A stretch of DNA of 48,310 bases from an uncultured Oscillospiraceae bacterium (GCA_910579175.1 CAJTTB010000020.1:1-48310); one strand, 5' to 3'. Positions 8,406 through 17,180 are shown, counted from the stretch's first letter. Notes: a model not told the origin generated them from the sequence alone. Numbers and translations: made by a program.

Positions 8406-8444
8406 TTGACTTTTTGATTGGAAATCTCTATCATTATAATGATA
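8406..8444 (+). promoter_or_regulatory. fab operon promoter region with 16-bp palindrome
   Basis: TATAAT at 8435-8440 lies inside a perfect palindrome TATCATTATAATGATA (8429-8444). TTGACT (8406-8411) and TTGATT (8414-8419) lie upstream with spacings of 23 and 15 nt, neither ideal. The palindrome over the -10 is a candidate operator for a lipid-responsive repressor (inference). Because it is symmetric, TATAAT also reads on the minus strand toward fabD. The TTG start of fabH is 92 nt downstream. Confidence 0.5.
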
Positions 8445-8536
8445 CTATTAAAAATATAACATAGAATGATATTGCTGACAAGGGTTGACTCAAATGATTT
8501 CTTGTTGCAATGGAAAATGAATTAGGAGGTAACAGA

Positions 8537-9526
8537 TTGGGAATTCAGATAATTGGTGCGGGCATGTATGTTCCAGAAACCATTGTAAGCAATGAAGATT
8601 TCGCAAAAATTGTGGATACAAGCGATGAATGGATTACAACCCGTACTGGAATTAAAACGAGACACATCGCAGATGGAGAACTGGCTTATCAGATGGGGGC
8701 AAAGGCAGCCTTACGTGCACTGGAAGATGCGAACATGGCTGTAGAGCAGGTGGATATGGTACTGGTAACAACCGTTACAGCGGATTGTTTGACCCCTTCT
8801 TTGGCATGTATGATTGCCAATGAAATCGGGATAGAAGATGCAATTTGTATGGATATCAACGCGGCTTGTGCAGGTTATGTATTTGCGTTGGATATTGCAA
8901 AAAAATATCTTGACAGCGGTGATTTGCAAACCGTTCTAATTGTATCAGCAGAAATGCTGACTAGAATGATAGATTATACCGATCGTTCTACCTGTGTATT
9001 ATTTGGGGATGGAGCAGCTGCTACAATTGTGAAAAAGAGCGACAGTTTATATGCTTCCTGTATTAAGAGCTCACCAAAGGGCGCTATGAAGATTTATACC
9101 AAGCTGCCAGAACCAAAACATCCATTTCAAACAAAAACGTATCGTTGGAATGATGAGGATGTTGCAAAGGCACCGATTGGAATGATACAAATGGCAGGAA
9201 ATGACGTCTATAAATTTGCGACAACAGCTATGCCACAAGCCGTTGAACTGGCAGCACAAAAGGCGAATATTTCTTTAGATGAAATTGATTTGATCATTCC
9301 TCATCAGGCAAATGTCAGAATTATCAATACTGCGATTAAAAAGTTAAAATTGCCACCTGAGAAGTTCTATATCAATATTGAGGAGTTTGGCAATATTTCC
9401 AGCGCCTGCATTCCATTGGGACTAGCACAATTAAAAGCAGCAGGTAGATTAAAACAGGGCGATAAGATTTGTCTAGTTGGTTTTGGTGCAGGATTGACCT
9501 ATGGTGCAGTGATCTTTGAATATTAA
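8537..9526 (+). CDS. fabH: 3-oxoacyl-ACP synthase III FabH
   Basis: 329 residues. The catalytic triad is complete: C111 in NAACAGY, H256 in IPHQAN and N286 in FGNISSA. It condenses acetyl-CoA (or a branched starter) with malonyl-ACP to begin fatty acid synthesis. The start is TTG at 8537, set by a perfect AGGAGG (8524-8529) 7 nt upstream; the upstream in-frame extension would cover that site. It is the first gene of the plus-strand fab/acc operon, and fabK follows after 86 bp. Confidence 0.96.
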   Translation: MGIQIIGAGMYVPETIVSNEDFAKIVDTSDEWITTRTGIKTRHIADGELAYQMGAKAALRALEDANMAVEQVDMVLVTTVTADCLTPSLACMIANEIGIEDAICMDINAACAGYVFALDIAKKYLDSGDLQTVLIVSAEMLTRMIDYTDRSTCVLFGDGAAATIVKKSDSLYASCIKSSPKGAMKIYTKLPEPKHPFQTKTYRWNDEDVAKAPIGMIQMAGNDVYKFATTAMPQAVELAAQKANISLDEIDLIIPHQANVRIINTAIKKLKLPPEKFYINIEEFGNISSACIPLGLAQLKAAGRLKQGDKICLVGFGAGLTYGAVIFEY

Positions 9527-9612
9527 GAATAAAGAAGTTTTTCTGATTACAGACCAGATAGATAATATCTATCGGTGGTTTGTAGGCAAAAATTTATTGG
9601 AGGGATAAAACA

Positions 9613-10566
9613 ATGAAAACAAAGTTGACTCAGATGCTTGGCATTGAGTATCCAATTATACAAGGCGGTATGGCATGGGTAGCCAATGCGCAACTTGCGG
9701 CTGCTGTATCCAATGCGGGCGGACTTGGTCTGATTGCGGGTGGCGCTGCACCTGCAGATGTGGTGCGCGCTGAAATTCAAAAGACAAAACAATTAACGGA
9801 TAAGCCTTTTGGAGTAAACGTCATGTTGATGAACCCCAATGCAGAAGAAATTATTCGTGTTTGTATTGAGGAGCAGGTAAAGGTTGTCACAACAGGAGCA
9901 GGCAACCCCAATAAATATATACCCATGTTGAAAGAAGCAGGTATTAAGGTGATTCCTGTTGTTCCTTCTGTAGCGTTGGCAAAGCGTGTGGCACGTGCGG
10001 GAGCTGATGCGTTGATTGTAGAGGGTTGTGAAGCTGGAGGACATATTGGTGAAATTACAACCATATGTTTGGTGCCACAGGTAGTGGATGCTGTAGAAAT
10101 TCCGGTGATTGCTGCCGGAGGCATTGCGGACGGTCGCGGTATGGCGGCAGTAATCGTTTTAGGTGCAGAGGGCGTACAGATTGGCACCCGCTTTTTGACA
10201 GCCAAAGAATGTACCATTCATCAAAATTATAAAGATATGGTATTAAAGGCAAAAGATACCGATTCCGCCGTAACTGGAAAATACACTGGACATCCTGTTC
10301 GTTCTGTGAAAAATAAATTCACAAAAAAACTGATAGAGATGGAAAAGTCCCATATCAGTCCAGAAGAATTTGAGGAACTTTCTGTTGGCTCTTTGCGCAA
10401 AGCAGTCATAGATGGAAATGTAGATGAGGGCAGTTTTATGGCAGGACAAATTGCTGGAATGGTGAACAAAGAAGAAAGTTGTCAAGAGATTATCACCAGC
10501 ATTACAACAGAAGCGCAGACAATTATAAAAAATTTTCAGCAAATAAGGGGGATTTTATTTGACTAG
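9613..10566 (+). CDS. fabK: Enoyl-ACP reductase II FabK (FMN-dependent)
   Basis: 317 residues, nitronate monooxygenase-like TIM barrel. QGGMAWV is at 17-23, and H144 in EAGGHIG corresponds to the FabK active-site histidine. The phosphate-binding glycine block (AAGGIADGRGM) follows. It reduces trans-2-enoyl-ACP, the last step of each elongation round, replacing FabI. GGAGG sits just upstream of the ATG. Its end overlaps the TTG start of fabG by 8 bp. Confidence 0.96.
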   Translation: MKTKLTQMLGIEYPIIQGGMAWVANAQLAAAVSNAGGLGLIAGGAAPADVVRAEIQKTKQLTDKPFGVNVMLMNPNAEEIIRVCIEEQVKVVTTGAGNPNKYIPMLKEAGIKVIPVVPSVALAKRVARAGADALIVEGCEAGGHIGEITTICLVPQVVDAVEIPVIAAGGIADGRGMAAVIVLGAEGVQIGTRFLTAKECTIHQNYKDMVLKAKDTDSAVTGKYTGHPVRSVKNKFTKKLIEMEKSHISPEEFEELSVGSLRKAVIDGNVDEGSFMAGQIAGMVNKEESCQEIITSITTEAQTIIKNFQQIRGILFD

Positions 10567-11302
10567 AACAGCATTGATCACTGGTGCATCTCAGGGACTG
10601 GGTGCAGCAATGGCAAAAAAGTTAGCAGAAGATGGGTTTCAGATTGCAATTAACTGTTACAGTGAAGTGGAGGCAAATGCAGGAGGTGCTCAGGTAAAAG
10701 CTGCCTGTGAAGCGATTGGCGTTCGAGCAGAGTGTTTTGTTGCAGATGTATCCTCCTTTGAAGCCTGTAAAGAAATGGTCAAACAGGTCAAAGAAACCTT
10801 TGGAAGCATTGATGTATTGGTCAACAATGCAGGCATCACCAAAGATGGTTTGATAGCGCGCATGAGTGAAGAACAGTTTGACATTGTAACAAATGTCAAT
10901 TATAAGAGTGTGTTTAATATGATTCGTCAGGTGTCTCCCATCATGATGAAACAGCGTTCTGGTAGAATTATCAATGTTTCTTCTGTAGCAGGTCTGTATG
11001 GAAATGCAGGTCAGTTTAATTATTCTGCTTCCAAAGCGGGAATTGTGGGAATGACTTTAACTGCGGCAAAAGAGTTGGGACCTAGAAATATTACAGTCAA
11101 TGCAATTGCCCCTGGGTTTATTCAAACACCAATGACAGATGTATTGCCAGAGGATATCAAAGAAACTTGTAAAAATGCCGTTGCACTCAAACGTTTTGGC
11201 ACACCAGAAGAGGTGGCTTCCGTTGTGGCGTTTTTGGCAGGAGATGGCGCAAGCTATGTATCTGGTCAGGTGATTGTAATTGATGGCGCAATGACCATGT
11301 AA
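10559..11302 (+). CDS. fabG: 3-oxoacyl-ACP reductase FabG
   Basis: 247 residues, short-chain dehydrogenase fold. The NADPH-binding TGASQGLG is at 8-15, NNAG at 89-92, catalytic S142, and YxxxK with Y155 and K159. It reduces 3-oxoacyl-ACP with NADPH. The start is TTG at 10559, with AAGGGGG (10545-10551) 7 nt upstream. It overlaps the fabK stop by 8 bp, suggesting translational coupling. Confidence 0.96.
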   Translation: MTRTALITGASQGLGAAMAKKLAEDGFQIAINCYSEVEANAGGAQVKAACEAIGVRAECFVADVSSFEACKEMVKQVKETFGSIDVLVNNAGITKDGLIARMSEEQFDIVTNVNYKSVFNMIRQVSPIMMKQRSGRIINVSSVAGLYGNAGQFNYSASKAGIVGMTLTAAKELGPRNITVNAIAPGFIQTPMTDVLPEDIKETCKNAVALKRFGTPEEVASVVAFLAGDGASYVSGQVIVIDGAMTM

Positions 11303-11355
11303 TACAAAGTGGTAAGAAACGAATTAGAAAATAAGAGAGGGGAACGTTACTGGAA

Positions 11356-12603
11356 ATGAAAAGAGTTGTAATTACCGGAGTTGGCGTCGTCAGTCCGGTG
11401 GGAAATGATATAAAGACCTTTTGGGACAATATTACGGCTGGAAAACATGGACTTGTACAGATTACAAAGTTTGATACTTCCGATTGTGAGGTAAAAATTG
11501 CAGCAGAAGTAAAGGATTTTGACCCATTAAAGGCATTTGATAAAAAGGAATTGCGCAGAACAGACCTTTATACGCAGTATGCAGTAGAGGCAGCTCGTCA
11601 AGCATTAGAGGATTGTGGAAGTGATTTGAAAGATTTGGATCCTTTTCGTATTGGGGTAATTGTGGGAAGCGGTATTGGTGGATTTTCTTCTACCGAAGTA
11701 GAACATGCGAAGTTTTTAGAAAAAGGCGGCAGACGTGTTTCTCCATTTTATATTCCAATGATGATTTCCAATATCGCAGCGGGAACGATTGCAATTCATA
11801 CTGGTTTTCAGGGTGTGAACTATGCACCTGCAACTGCTTGTGCCACTTCCACCCATGCGATTGGAGAAGCTTTTCGCAATATTAAACACGGTTATCTGGA
11901 TGCTTGCATTGCCGGTGGTTCTGAAGCGACCATCAGTGAATTTTCAGTTTCTGGTTTTAACAATATGAAAGCGCTTTCTCACAGTACCAATCCAGATAGA
12001 GCTTCTATTCCATTTGACAAAGAACGTGATGGCTTTGTTATGGGAGAGGGCGGCGGCATTTTGTTGCTAGAGGAGTTAGAACATGCCAAAGCTAGAAATG
12101 CACATATTTATGCAGAAATTGTGGGATATGGTGCAACTGGAGATGCCTATCATATGACCAGTCCACATCCAGAGGGAATTGGCGCGGCAAAAGCTATGCA
12201 GTTGGCATTTGAAGAAGGCGGTTTAAAACCAGAAGATGTGGATTATATCAATGCACATGGAACCTCTACGCCACTGAATGATTATTATGAAACCCTTGCA
12301 GTGAAAAGGGCATTGGGAGAGCATGCCAAAAAGGTCATGATGAGTTCTACAAAATCCATGACAGGTCATCTATTGGGTGCTGCAGGAGCGATTGAGGCAA
12401 TTGTTTGTGCAAAGGCATTGGAGGAATCATTTGTTCCACAGACAGTAGGTTTTCAGGTGCCAGATGAAAATTGTGATCTGAACAACCTGACAGATGGACC
12501 AGTAAAGGCGGATATTCATGTAGCTCTTTCCAATTCTTTGGGATTTGGAGGACATAATGCAACGCTTTGTTTGAAAAAATATGATGGGCAGGAACAGAGA
12601 TGA
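11356..12603 (+). CDS. fabF: 3-oxoacyl-ACP synthase II FabF
   Basis: 415 residues, standard length. The catalytic triad is C162 (ACATSTHA), H301 (NAHGTST) and H338 (MTGHLLGA). It performs the elongating Claisen condensations. AGAGAGGGG (11334-11342) is 13 nt from this ATG. An in-frame CTG at 11350 has more usual spacing of 7 nt, so a two-residue longer product is possible. It overlaps accB by 4 bp (ATGA). Confidence 0.97.
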   Translation: MKRVVITGVGVVSPVGNDIKTFWDNITAGKHGLVQITKFDTSDCEVKIAAEVKDFDPLKAFDKKELRRTDLYTQYAVEAARQALEDCGSDLKDLDPFRIGVIVGSGIGGFSSTEVEHAKFLEKGGRRVSPFYIPMMISNIAAGTIAIHTGFQGVNYAPATACATSTHAIGEAFRNIKHGYLDACIAGGSEATISEFSVSGFNNMKALSHSTNPDRASIPFDKERDGFVMGEGGGILLLEELEHAKARNAHIYAEIVGYGATGDAYHMTSPHPEGIGAAKAMQLAFEEGGLKPEDVDYINAHGTSTPLNDYYETLAVKRALGEHAKKVMMSSTKSMTGHLLGAAGAIEAIVCAKALEESFVPQTVGFQVPDENCDLNNLTDGPVKADIHVALSNSLGFGGHNATLCLKKYDGQEQR

Positions 12604-13067
12604 ATGAGATCAAAATTACAATCAATGAAATAAAAGAATTGATGGATAAAATGGCGCAAACTGGGTTGGGACAGTTGGTGTTGGAACAAGATGATTTTAA
12701 ATTAAAGCTGTGTGCGCAAAAGGAACAAATTATGTTGCCTGCCCATTTGCCAATGACCACCGAAGTACCACCACAGATTCCCGCATATGATGAAACACAA
12801 ATTGTACCACCATCACAACCGGAAGAAGTTGTTGGAAATGTGGTAAAATCTCCGATTGTAGGAACATTTTACACTTCTCCTTCTCCAGATAAGCCGGCAT
12901 TTGCCCCAGTGGGAGCTTCTGTTCATAAGGGTGATGTACTGTTTATTATCGAATCCATGAAATTGATGAATGAAGTACAAAGTGAATTTGATGGAGAGAT
13001 TGTAAAGGTATTGGTGGAAGACGGAACACCGGTAGAATATGATCAACCACTGATGATTATTCGTTAA
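12600..13067 (+). CDS. accB: Biotin carboxyl carrier protein of acetyl-CoA carboxylase
   Basis: 155 residues. There is an N-terminal helical segment, a Pro-rich linker around 50-77, then the biotinyl domain from about residue 82. The acceptor lysine is K121 in ESMKLMNE; the common form is EAMKMMNE, so the motif is slightly varied. It carries CO2 on biotin between AccC and AccD/AccA. It is coupled to fabF through an ATGA overlap. Confidence 0.97.
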   Translation: MNEIKITINEIKELMDKMAQTGLGQLVLEQDDFKLKLCAQKEQIMLPAHLPMTTEVPPQIPAYDETQIVPPSQPEEVVGNVVKSPIVGTFYTSPSPDKPAFAPVGASVHKGDVLFIIESMKLMNEVQSEFDGEIVKVLVEDGTPVEYDQPLMIIR

Positions 13068-13087
13068 GCCAGGAAAGGATTGCAAAA

Positions 13088-13549
13088 ATGTATTTGAATA
13101 TAGAACAGATTAAGGAGATTATACCACATCGCGACCCATTTTTATTGATTGATGAAGTTGTAGAGCTGGAGCCAGGTGTGCGTGTAGTGGCAAAAAAACA
13201 TTTAAAAGAAGATGAATATTGGTTTGCAGGACATTTTCCAGGACAACCAGTGCAGCCAGGTGTGCTGATGATTGAAATGCTGGCACAAGCTGGTACCGTG
13301 TGTGCACTCAGCTTGCCAGAAAATCGGGGTAAGATAGGATTTTTTGCCGGCATTGATAAAGCGCGCTTTAAAGGGATGGTAAAGCCGGGAGATACCTTGA
13401 CCTTAACAGTAGAGATGACCAAGACCCGTGGAGCAATTGGCTTTGGAAAGGGCGTTGCAACCAATCAGGACGGCAAAAAAGTCGTTGTGGCAGAAATTAG
13501 TTTTGCACTGGGAGAACGAGAACAGAATCAATCTAAAAAAGCGGATTGA
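13088..13549 (+). CDS. fabZ: 3-hydroxyacyl-ACP dehydratase FabZ
   Basis: 153 residues, hot-dog fold. IPHRDPFLLID is at 12-22, and the catalytic residues are H49 in FAGHFPG and E63 in MIEMLAQ. It dehydrates 3-hydroxyacyl-ACP to the enoyl form used by FabK. It lies between accB and accC with short gaps, so it is in the same operon. The C-terminal tail past residue 140 is hydrophilic and variable, as usual. Confidence 0.97.
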   Translation: MYLNIEQIKEIIPHRDPFLLIDEVVELEPGVRVVAKKHLKEDEYWFAGHFPGQPVQPGVLMIEMLAQAGTVCALSLPENRGKIGFFAGIDKARFKGMVKPGDTLTLTVEMTKTRGAIGFGKGVATNQDGKKVVVAEISFALGEREQNQSKKAD

Positions 13550-13577
13550 ACTGTTTAAAGCAAAGGAGAATACAATC

Positions 13578-14930
13578 ATGTTTAATAAGGTGCTCATTGC
13601 AAATCGGGGAGAGATTGCAGTTCGCATCATTCGCGCTTGCCGTGAATTGGGTATCCGTACGGTTGCGGTTTACTCCACTGCGGACAGAAATGCGCTACAT
13701 GTCAAGTTGGCTGATGAATCGGTTTGCATTGGACCGGCTGCTACAAAGGACAGCTATTTGAATATACAGGCGATTTTATCCGCCTGTGAACTGACTGGAG
13801 CGGAGGCGGTGCACCCCGGCTTTGGATTTTTGTCTGAAAATGCCAATTTTGCCAAAGCCTGTAAGCGTTGCGGCGTAAAGTTTATCGGTCCAGATAGCAA
13901 ATCCATCGAATTGATGGGAGACAAAGCACAGGCAAAGGAGACCATGAAGGCTGCTGGTGTTCCAGTGGTGCCAGGTTCAGACGGCGAAGTGGACACCATT
14001 GAACGGGCAAAAGAAATAGCGCAGAATATCGGCTATCCAGTGATGGTAAAGGCTTCTGCCGGTGGTGGTGGTCGTGGTATTCGCATGGTGGAATCTTCCG
14101 AGCAGTTAGAAGCGGCAATGACTGCTGCAAAACAAGAAGCGCTTAGCTTTTTTGGAAACGATGGCATTTATATAGAAAAATTGATTTTAAATCCCCGTCA
14201 TGTAGAAATACAGATACTAGCTGACCAATTTGGGAATGTCATTCATCTGGGAGAACGCGATTGTTCGATACAGAGAAGAAACCAAAAGGTATTGGAAGAG
14301 GCTCCTTGTGCAATTATGACAAGTCAACTGCGTGAAAAGATGGGAGCTGCGGCAATTGAGGCAGCAAGAGCATGTAGTTATGAAAATGCTGGTACCATTG
14401 AATTTTTATTGGATGACAATCAAAACTTTTATTTTATGGAGATGAATACCCGAATTCAGGTAGAGCATCCTATCACCGAATTGGTGACTGGAGTCGACTT
14501 GGTGAAAGAGCAACTGCTCATTGCACAGGGAAAACCACTTTCTTATACACAGGATAAAATTCACTTGACAGGGTATGCGATAGAGTGTAGAATAAACGCA
14601 GAAAATCCCAAATTGAATTTTCGCCCATCTCCGGGAAAGATTGAAGCACTCAATGTTCCAGGGGGACCAGGTGTTCGGATTGATTCTGCGGTTTATCAAG
14701 GATATGAAATCACCCCATTTTATGACAGTATGATTGCAAAGTTAATTGCTTATGCGCCAGATCGCGTAACTGCAATTAGTAAAATGAAATGGGCATTGGC
14801 AGAATTTTTAGTTGAGGGTGTGGATACCAATATTGACTTTCAACTATCCATTCTGCGCAACAAGGACTTTTTAAATGCACAAGTAGACAATCACTTTTTG
14901 GACAACAAGATGGCAGCAGGTGAACTGTAA
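13578..14930 (+). CDS. accC: Biotin carboxylase subunit of acetyl-CoA carboxylase
   Basis: 450 residues, standard for AccC. N-terminal LIANRGEIAVRII, the ATP-grasp glycine loop SAGGGGRGIR near residue 162, RDCSIQRRNQKVLEE, and EMNTRIQVEHPITE with the conserved catalytic Arg/Glu. It carboxylates AccB-biotin using ATP and bicarbonate. AAAGGAG before the ATG at 13578 decides the start; a longer reading overlapping fabZ is not supported. Confidence 0.97.
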   Translation: MFNKVLIANRGEIAVRIIRACRELGIRTVAVYSTADRNALHVKLADESVCIGPAATKDSYLNIQAILSACELTGAEAVHPGFGFLSENANFAKACKRCGVKFIGPDSKSIELMGDKAQAKETMKAAGVPVVPGSDGEVDTIERAKEIAQNIGYPVMVKASAGGGGRGIRMVESSEQLEAAMTAAKQEALSFFGNDGIYIEKLILNPRHVEIQILADQFGNVIHLGERDCSIQRRNQKVLEEAPCAIMTSQLREKMGAAAIEAARACSYENAGTIEFLLDDNQNFYFMEMNTRIQVEHPITELVTGVDLVKEQLLIAQGKPLSYTQDKIHLTGYAIECRINAENPKLNFRPSPGKIEALNVPGGPGVRIDSAVYQGYEITPFYDSMIAKLIAYAPDRVTAISKMKWALAEFLVEGVDTNIDFQLSILRNKDFLNAQVDNHFLDNKMAAGEL

Positions 14931-14974
14931 AACTCATTTGGGCATAAACTCTGAAAAGAAAGGATGATAAAATC

Positions 14975-15850
14975 TTGCTAGATGATTTATTTAAGACGGT
15001 GAGATCGCGGTTTGATCCGGATTCCTCCAGTGAGCGCAAGAGCAAAGTATCAATACCATCAGATTTGCTGTTTAAATGCCCTCGTTGCAGTCATGTGACA
15101 TTTATGGAGGACTTTATGGGGGCGAGTAAGGTCTGTTCTGAGTGCGGATATCATGCTCGATTGACTGCAAAAGAACGCCTTGCTATGACCATTGATAAGG
15201 ATAGTTTAATAGAATTAAATGCAGATATGACTAGTAAAAATCCAATGGGATTTGAAAATTATGAAACAAAGATTTTAGAAATACAAAAACAAACGGGCTT
15301 AAAAGATGCAGTTGTAACAGGAGAGTGCACCATTAAGACCAAACCATGTGTCATTGCGGTGATGGATTCTCATTTTATGATGGCTTCTATGGGGAGTGTC
15401 GTTGGAGAAAAGATTACCAGAGCATTTGAGTATGCAGTAGAAAAGGATTTGCCAGTGATTATTTTTACCGCTTCAGGCGGTGCGCGAATGCAGGAGGGCA
15501 TTGTCTCTTTGATGCAGATGGCAAAAACTTCCGCAGCGGTAAAGCGACACAGTGATAAAGGACTGCTTTATATCACCGTCTTAACCGACCCTACCACTGG
15601 TGGAGTTACTGCTTCTTTTGCGTCTTTGGGTGATATCATCATAGCAGAGCCAAAAGTACTGGTTGGGTTTGCAGGTCGACGCGTGATAGAAGATACCATA
15701 CGTCAAAGACTTCCAGATGATTTTCAATCTGCGGAGTTTTTACTACAGCATGGCTTTGTCGATATGATTGTAGCTAGAAAGAATATGCGCAGAACGCTTT
15801 CAAAGCTATTGCGTCATCACGGTTATGCTGGAAAAACAAAAGCGCAGTAG
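14975..15850 (+). CDS. accD: Acetyl-CoA carboxylase carboxyltransferase subunit beta
   Basis: 291 residues. The N-terminal C4 zinc ribbon (C35, C38, C54, C57) is followed by the crotonase-like carboxyltransferase domain with FTASGGARMQEG and PTTGGVTASFA. It transfers CO2 from biotin to acetyl-CoA together with AccA. The start is TTG at 14975, with AAAGGA 10 nt upstream. Its stop codon is inside the ribosome binding site of accA. Confidence 0.96.
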   Translation: MLDDLFKTVRSRFDPDSSSERKSKVSIPSDLLFKCPRCSHVTFMEDFMGASKVCSECGYHARLTAKERLAMTIDKDSLIELNADMTSKNPMGFENYETKILEIQKQTGLKDAVVTGECTIKTKPCVIAVMDSHFMMASMGSVVGEKITRAFEYAVEKDLPVIIFTASGGARMQEGIVSLMQMAKTSAAVKRHSDKGLLYITVLTDPTTGGVTASFASLGDIIIAEPKVLVGFAGRRVIEDTIRQRLPDDFQSAEFLLQHGFVDMIVARKNMRRTLSKLLRHHGYAGKTKAQ

Positions 15851-15860
15851 GAGGGAACAT

Positions 15861-16667
15861 ATGGCAAGTGGATTAACTGCATGGGAAAAGAGGGAGATTA
15901 TTCGCCATAAAAACCGACCAACCGTAAAAGATTATATTCCTGCGATTTTTAAGGATTTTTATGAGTTGCATGGAGACCGTTTTTGTGGAGATGATCATGC
16001 GATTTATGGCGGTATTGGGAGTTTTAAAGGAATTCCAGTAACAGTCATTGCACAGGTAAAGGGCAGAAATCTAGAAGAAAATAAAGATACCAACTTTGCT
16101 ATGCCCCATCCAGAGGGCTATCGCAAAGCGTTGCGCTTGGCACAGCAAGCAGAAAAATTTCATCGACCAGTTATCTTTTTGATTGATACACCAGGGGCGT
16201 TTTGTGGTATTGCAGCAGAACAACGCGGACAAGGTGAGGCAATCGCCAGAAATTTACTGATGTTGAGTACCCTAAAAACACCTATTATTTCCATTGTATT
16301 GGGAGAGGGTGGCTCTGGTGGAGCGCTGGCATTGGGGGTATGTGATGAATTGGCAATGTTAGAAAATGCACTTTATTCTGTAGTTGCCCCTAGAAGCTTT
16401 GCCAATATCTTATGGAAGGATCCCAGTAGAGAAAAAGAAGCTGCGCAAGCAATGAAGATGACAGCAGAGGATTTGATTGCATTGGGTATTGCGGAAGAAA
16501 TGATTCCGGAACCAGCCGGCGGGGCACATAATAATGTGGAATTGATGATAGAGTATATTTCTGATTATATTGAAAAAACACTTGGAAAATTATGTACACA
16601 ACCTATTGAAAAATTGTTGGAAAGCCGATATCATAAATTCAGAAAAATTGGGGAATTTGCAGAATAA
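15861..16667 (+). CDS. accA: Acetyl-CoA carboxylase carboxyltransferase subunit alpha
   Basis: 268 residues. The crotonase-type domain has FELHGDR-like FYELHGDRFCGDD near residues 33-45, MPHPEGYRKA, and the oxyanion-forming EGGSGGALALG. It pairs with AccD. AGGAGG overlapping the accD stop sets the ATG at 15861. It is the last gene of the fab/acc operon, and a perfect A+T-rich hairpin follows. Confidence 0.97.
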   Translation: MASGLTAWEKREIIRHKNRPTVKDYIPAIFKDFYELHGDRFCGDDHAIYGGIGSFKGIPVTVIAQVKGRNLEENKDTNFAMPHPEGYRKALRLAQQAEKFHRPVIFLIDTPGAFCGIAAEQRGQGEAIARNLLMLSTLKTPIISIVLGEGGSGGALALGVCDELAMLENALYSVVAPRSFANILWKDPSREKEAAQAMKMTAEDLIALGIAEEMIPEPAGGAHNNVELMIEYISDYIEKTLGKLCTQPIEKLLESRYHKFRKIGEFAE

Positions 16668-16743
16668 TAGATAAATACCTGAAATGATTTAGTTTCCCAA
16701 AACAATTCGTTTCCCATTTTAAAAATGGAAGGCACTTATGAGA

Positions 16744-16780
16744 ATAAATTTATAAGGACTTATAAATTTATAGTTGTTTT
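16744..16780 (+). terminator. Terminator-like hairpin after accA
   Basis: ATAAATTTATAAG (16744-16756) and its exact complement (16759-16771) form a 13-bp A+T-rich stem followed by AGTTGTTTTTC. It overlaps the -35 of the following promoter, so stopping accA transcription and starting acpP transcription may interfere with each other. Confidence 0.6.
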
Positions 16781-16801
16781 TCTAATGTTTTGTGGTATAA
16801 T
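16774..16801 (+). promoter_or_regulatory. Promoter of the acpP leader transcript
   Basis: TTGTTT (16774-16779), a 16-nt spacer and TATAAT (16796-16801) preceded by TGG, an extended -10. This predicts a start near 16808 and a leader of about 370 nt before acpP. Confidence 0.6.
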
Positions 16802-16837
16802 ATTGGCAGTAAAAGGAATTGGCTGTGCAGAAAAGAT

Positions 16838-16931
16838 AAGTGTAGTCAATCTGTATCGAAACGTTATTTGAAAACAAATCCCTTTGAATTGTTCGATTTT
16901 GAATAAAATTAGTAGATTCAAAAATACACTT
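16838..16931 (+). other. Candidate three-way-junction RNA in the acpP leader
   Basis: AAGTGTA (16838-16844) pairs with TACACTT (16925-16931). Inside, ATCGAA (16855-16860) pairs with TTCGAT (16892-16897) and encloses ATTTG/CAAAT (16866-16870 with 16875-16879). TTTTGAAT (16897-16904) pairs with ATTCAAAA (16916-16923). All stems are exact. Downstream are GCAAT/ATTGC (16985, 17020), enclosing CCGTG/CACGG (17003, 17013), and CTCGC/GCGAG (17024, 17056). I could not match it to a known family. Confidence 0.45.
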
Positions 16932-17072
16932 GTAAAAAAGGGATAACATAAAAAGCCATTGGCGATTTATTGGTTTTCAATAGCGCAATTACGATGATAA
17001 AACCGTGAGACACACGGGGATTGCTCGCCTGTATGATACTTGTTGGAACATCTAAGCGAGAAGTCTATGTTA

Positions 17073-17092
17073 CTATATCATATATGATATAG
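17073..17092. promoter_or_regulatory. 20-bp perfect palindrome upstream of acpP
   Basis: CTATATCATATATGATATAG is self-complementary over its full length. It shares TATCAT/ATGATA half-sites with the palindrome over the fabH promoter (8429-8444), although the centre is 2 bp shorter. A shared operator is possible; A+T-rich coincidence is the alternative. Confidence 0.4.
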
Positions 17093-17109
17093 AAGCAGGG
17101 GCATGTCAC

Positions 17110-17166
17110 TTGAGAAGCAATCTTCTCAACCAATAAAATACTGTTGTGGAACAGGAAGATTTTTTT
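17110..17166 (+). promoter_or_regulatory. Candidate attenuator directly before acpP
   Basis: TTGAGAAG (17110-17117) pairs with CTTCTCAA (17122-17129). AATCTTC (17119-17125) pairs instead with GAAGATT (17155-17161), which runs into seven Ts (17160-17166) and encloses CTGTT/AACAG (17141, 17150). The two pairings share bases 17122-17125, so they exclude each other. The acpP ribosome binding site begins at 17167. Confidence 0.45.
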
Positions 17167-17180
17167 AGGAGGAAATGCAA

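Noticed and set aside
9777..10217. A 146-residue ORF opposite fabK
   Set aside because: It is a shadow of the fabK coding frame; its composition reflects codon complement and it has no start signals.
16808..17166. 6S RNA, RNase P RNA, tmRNA or SRP RNA in the acpP leader
   Set aside because: None of the signature segments of these RNAs that I know was visible, and the two ends do not form a long closing stem.
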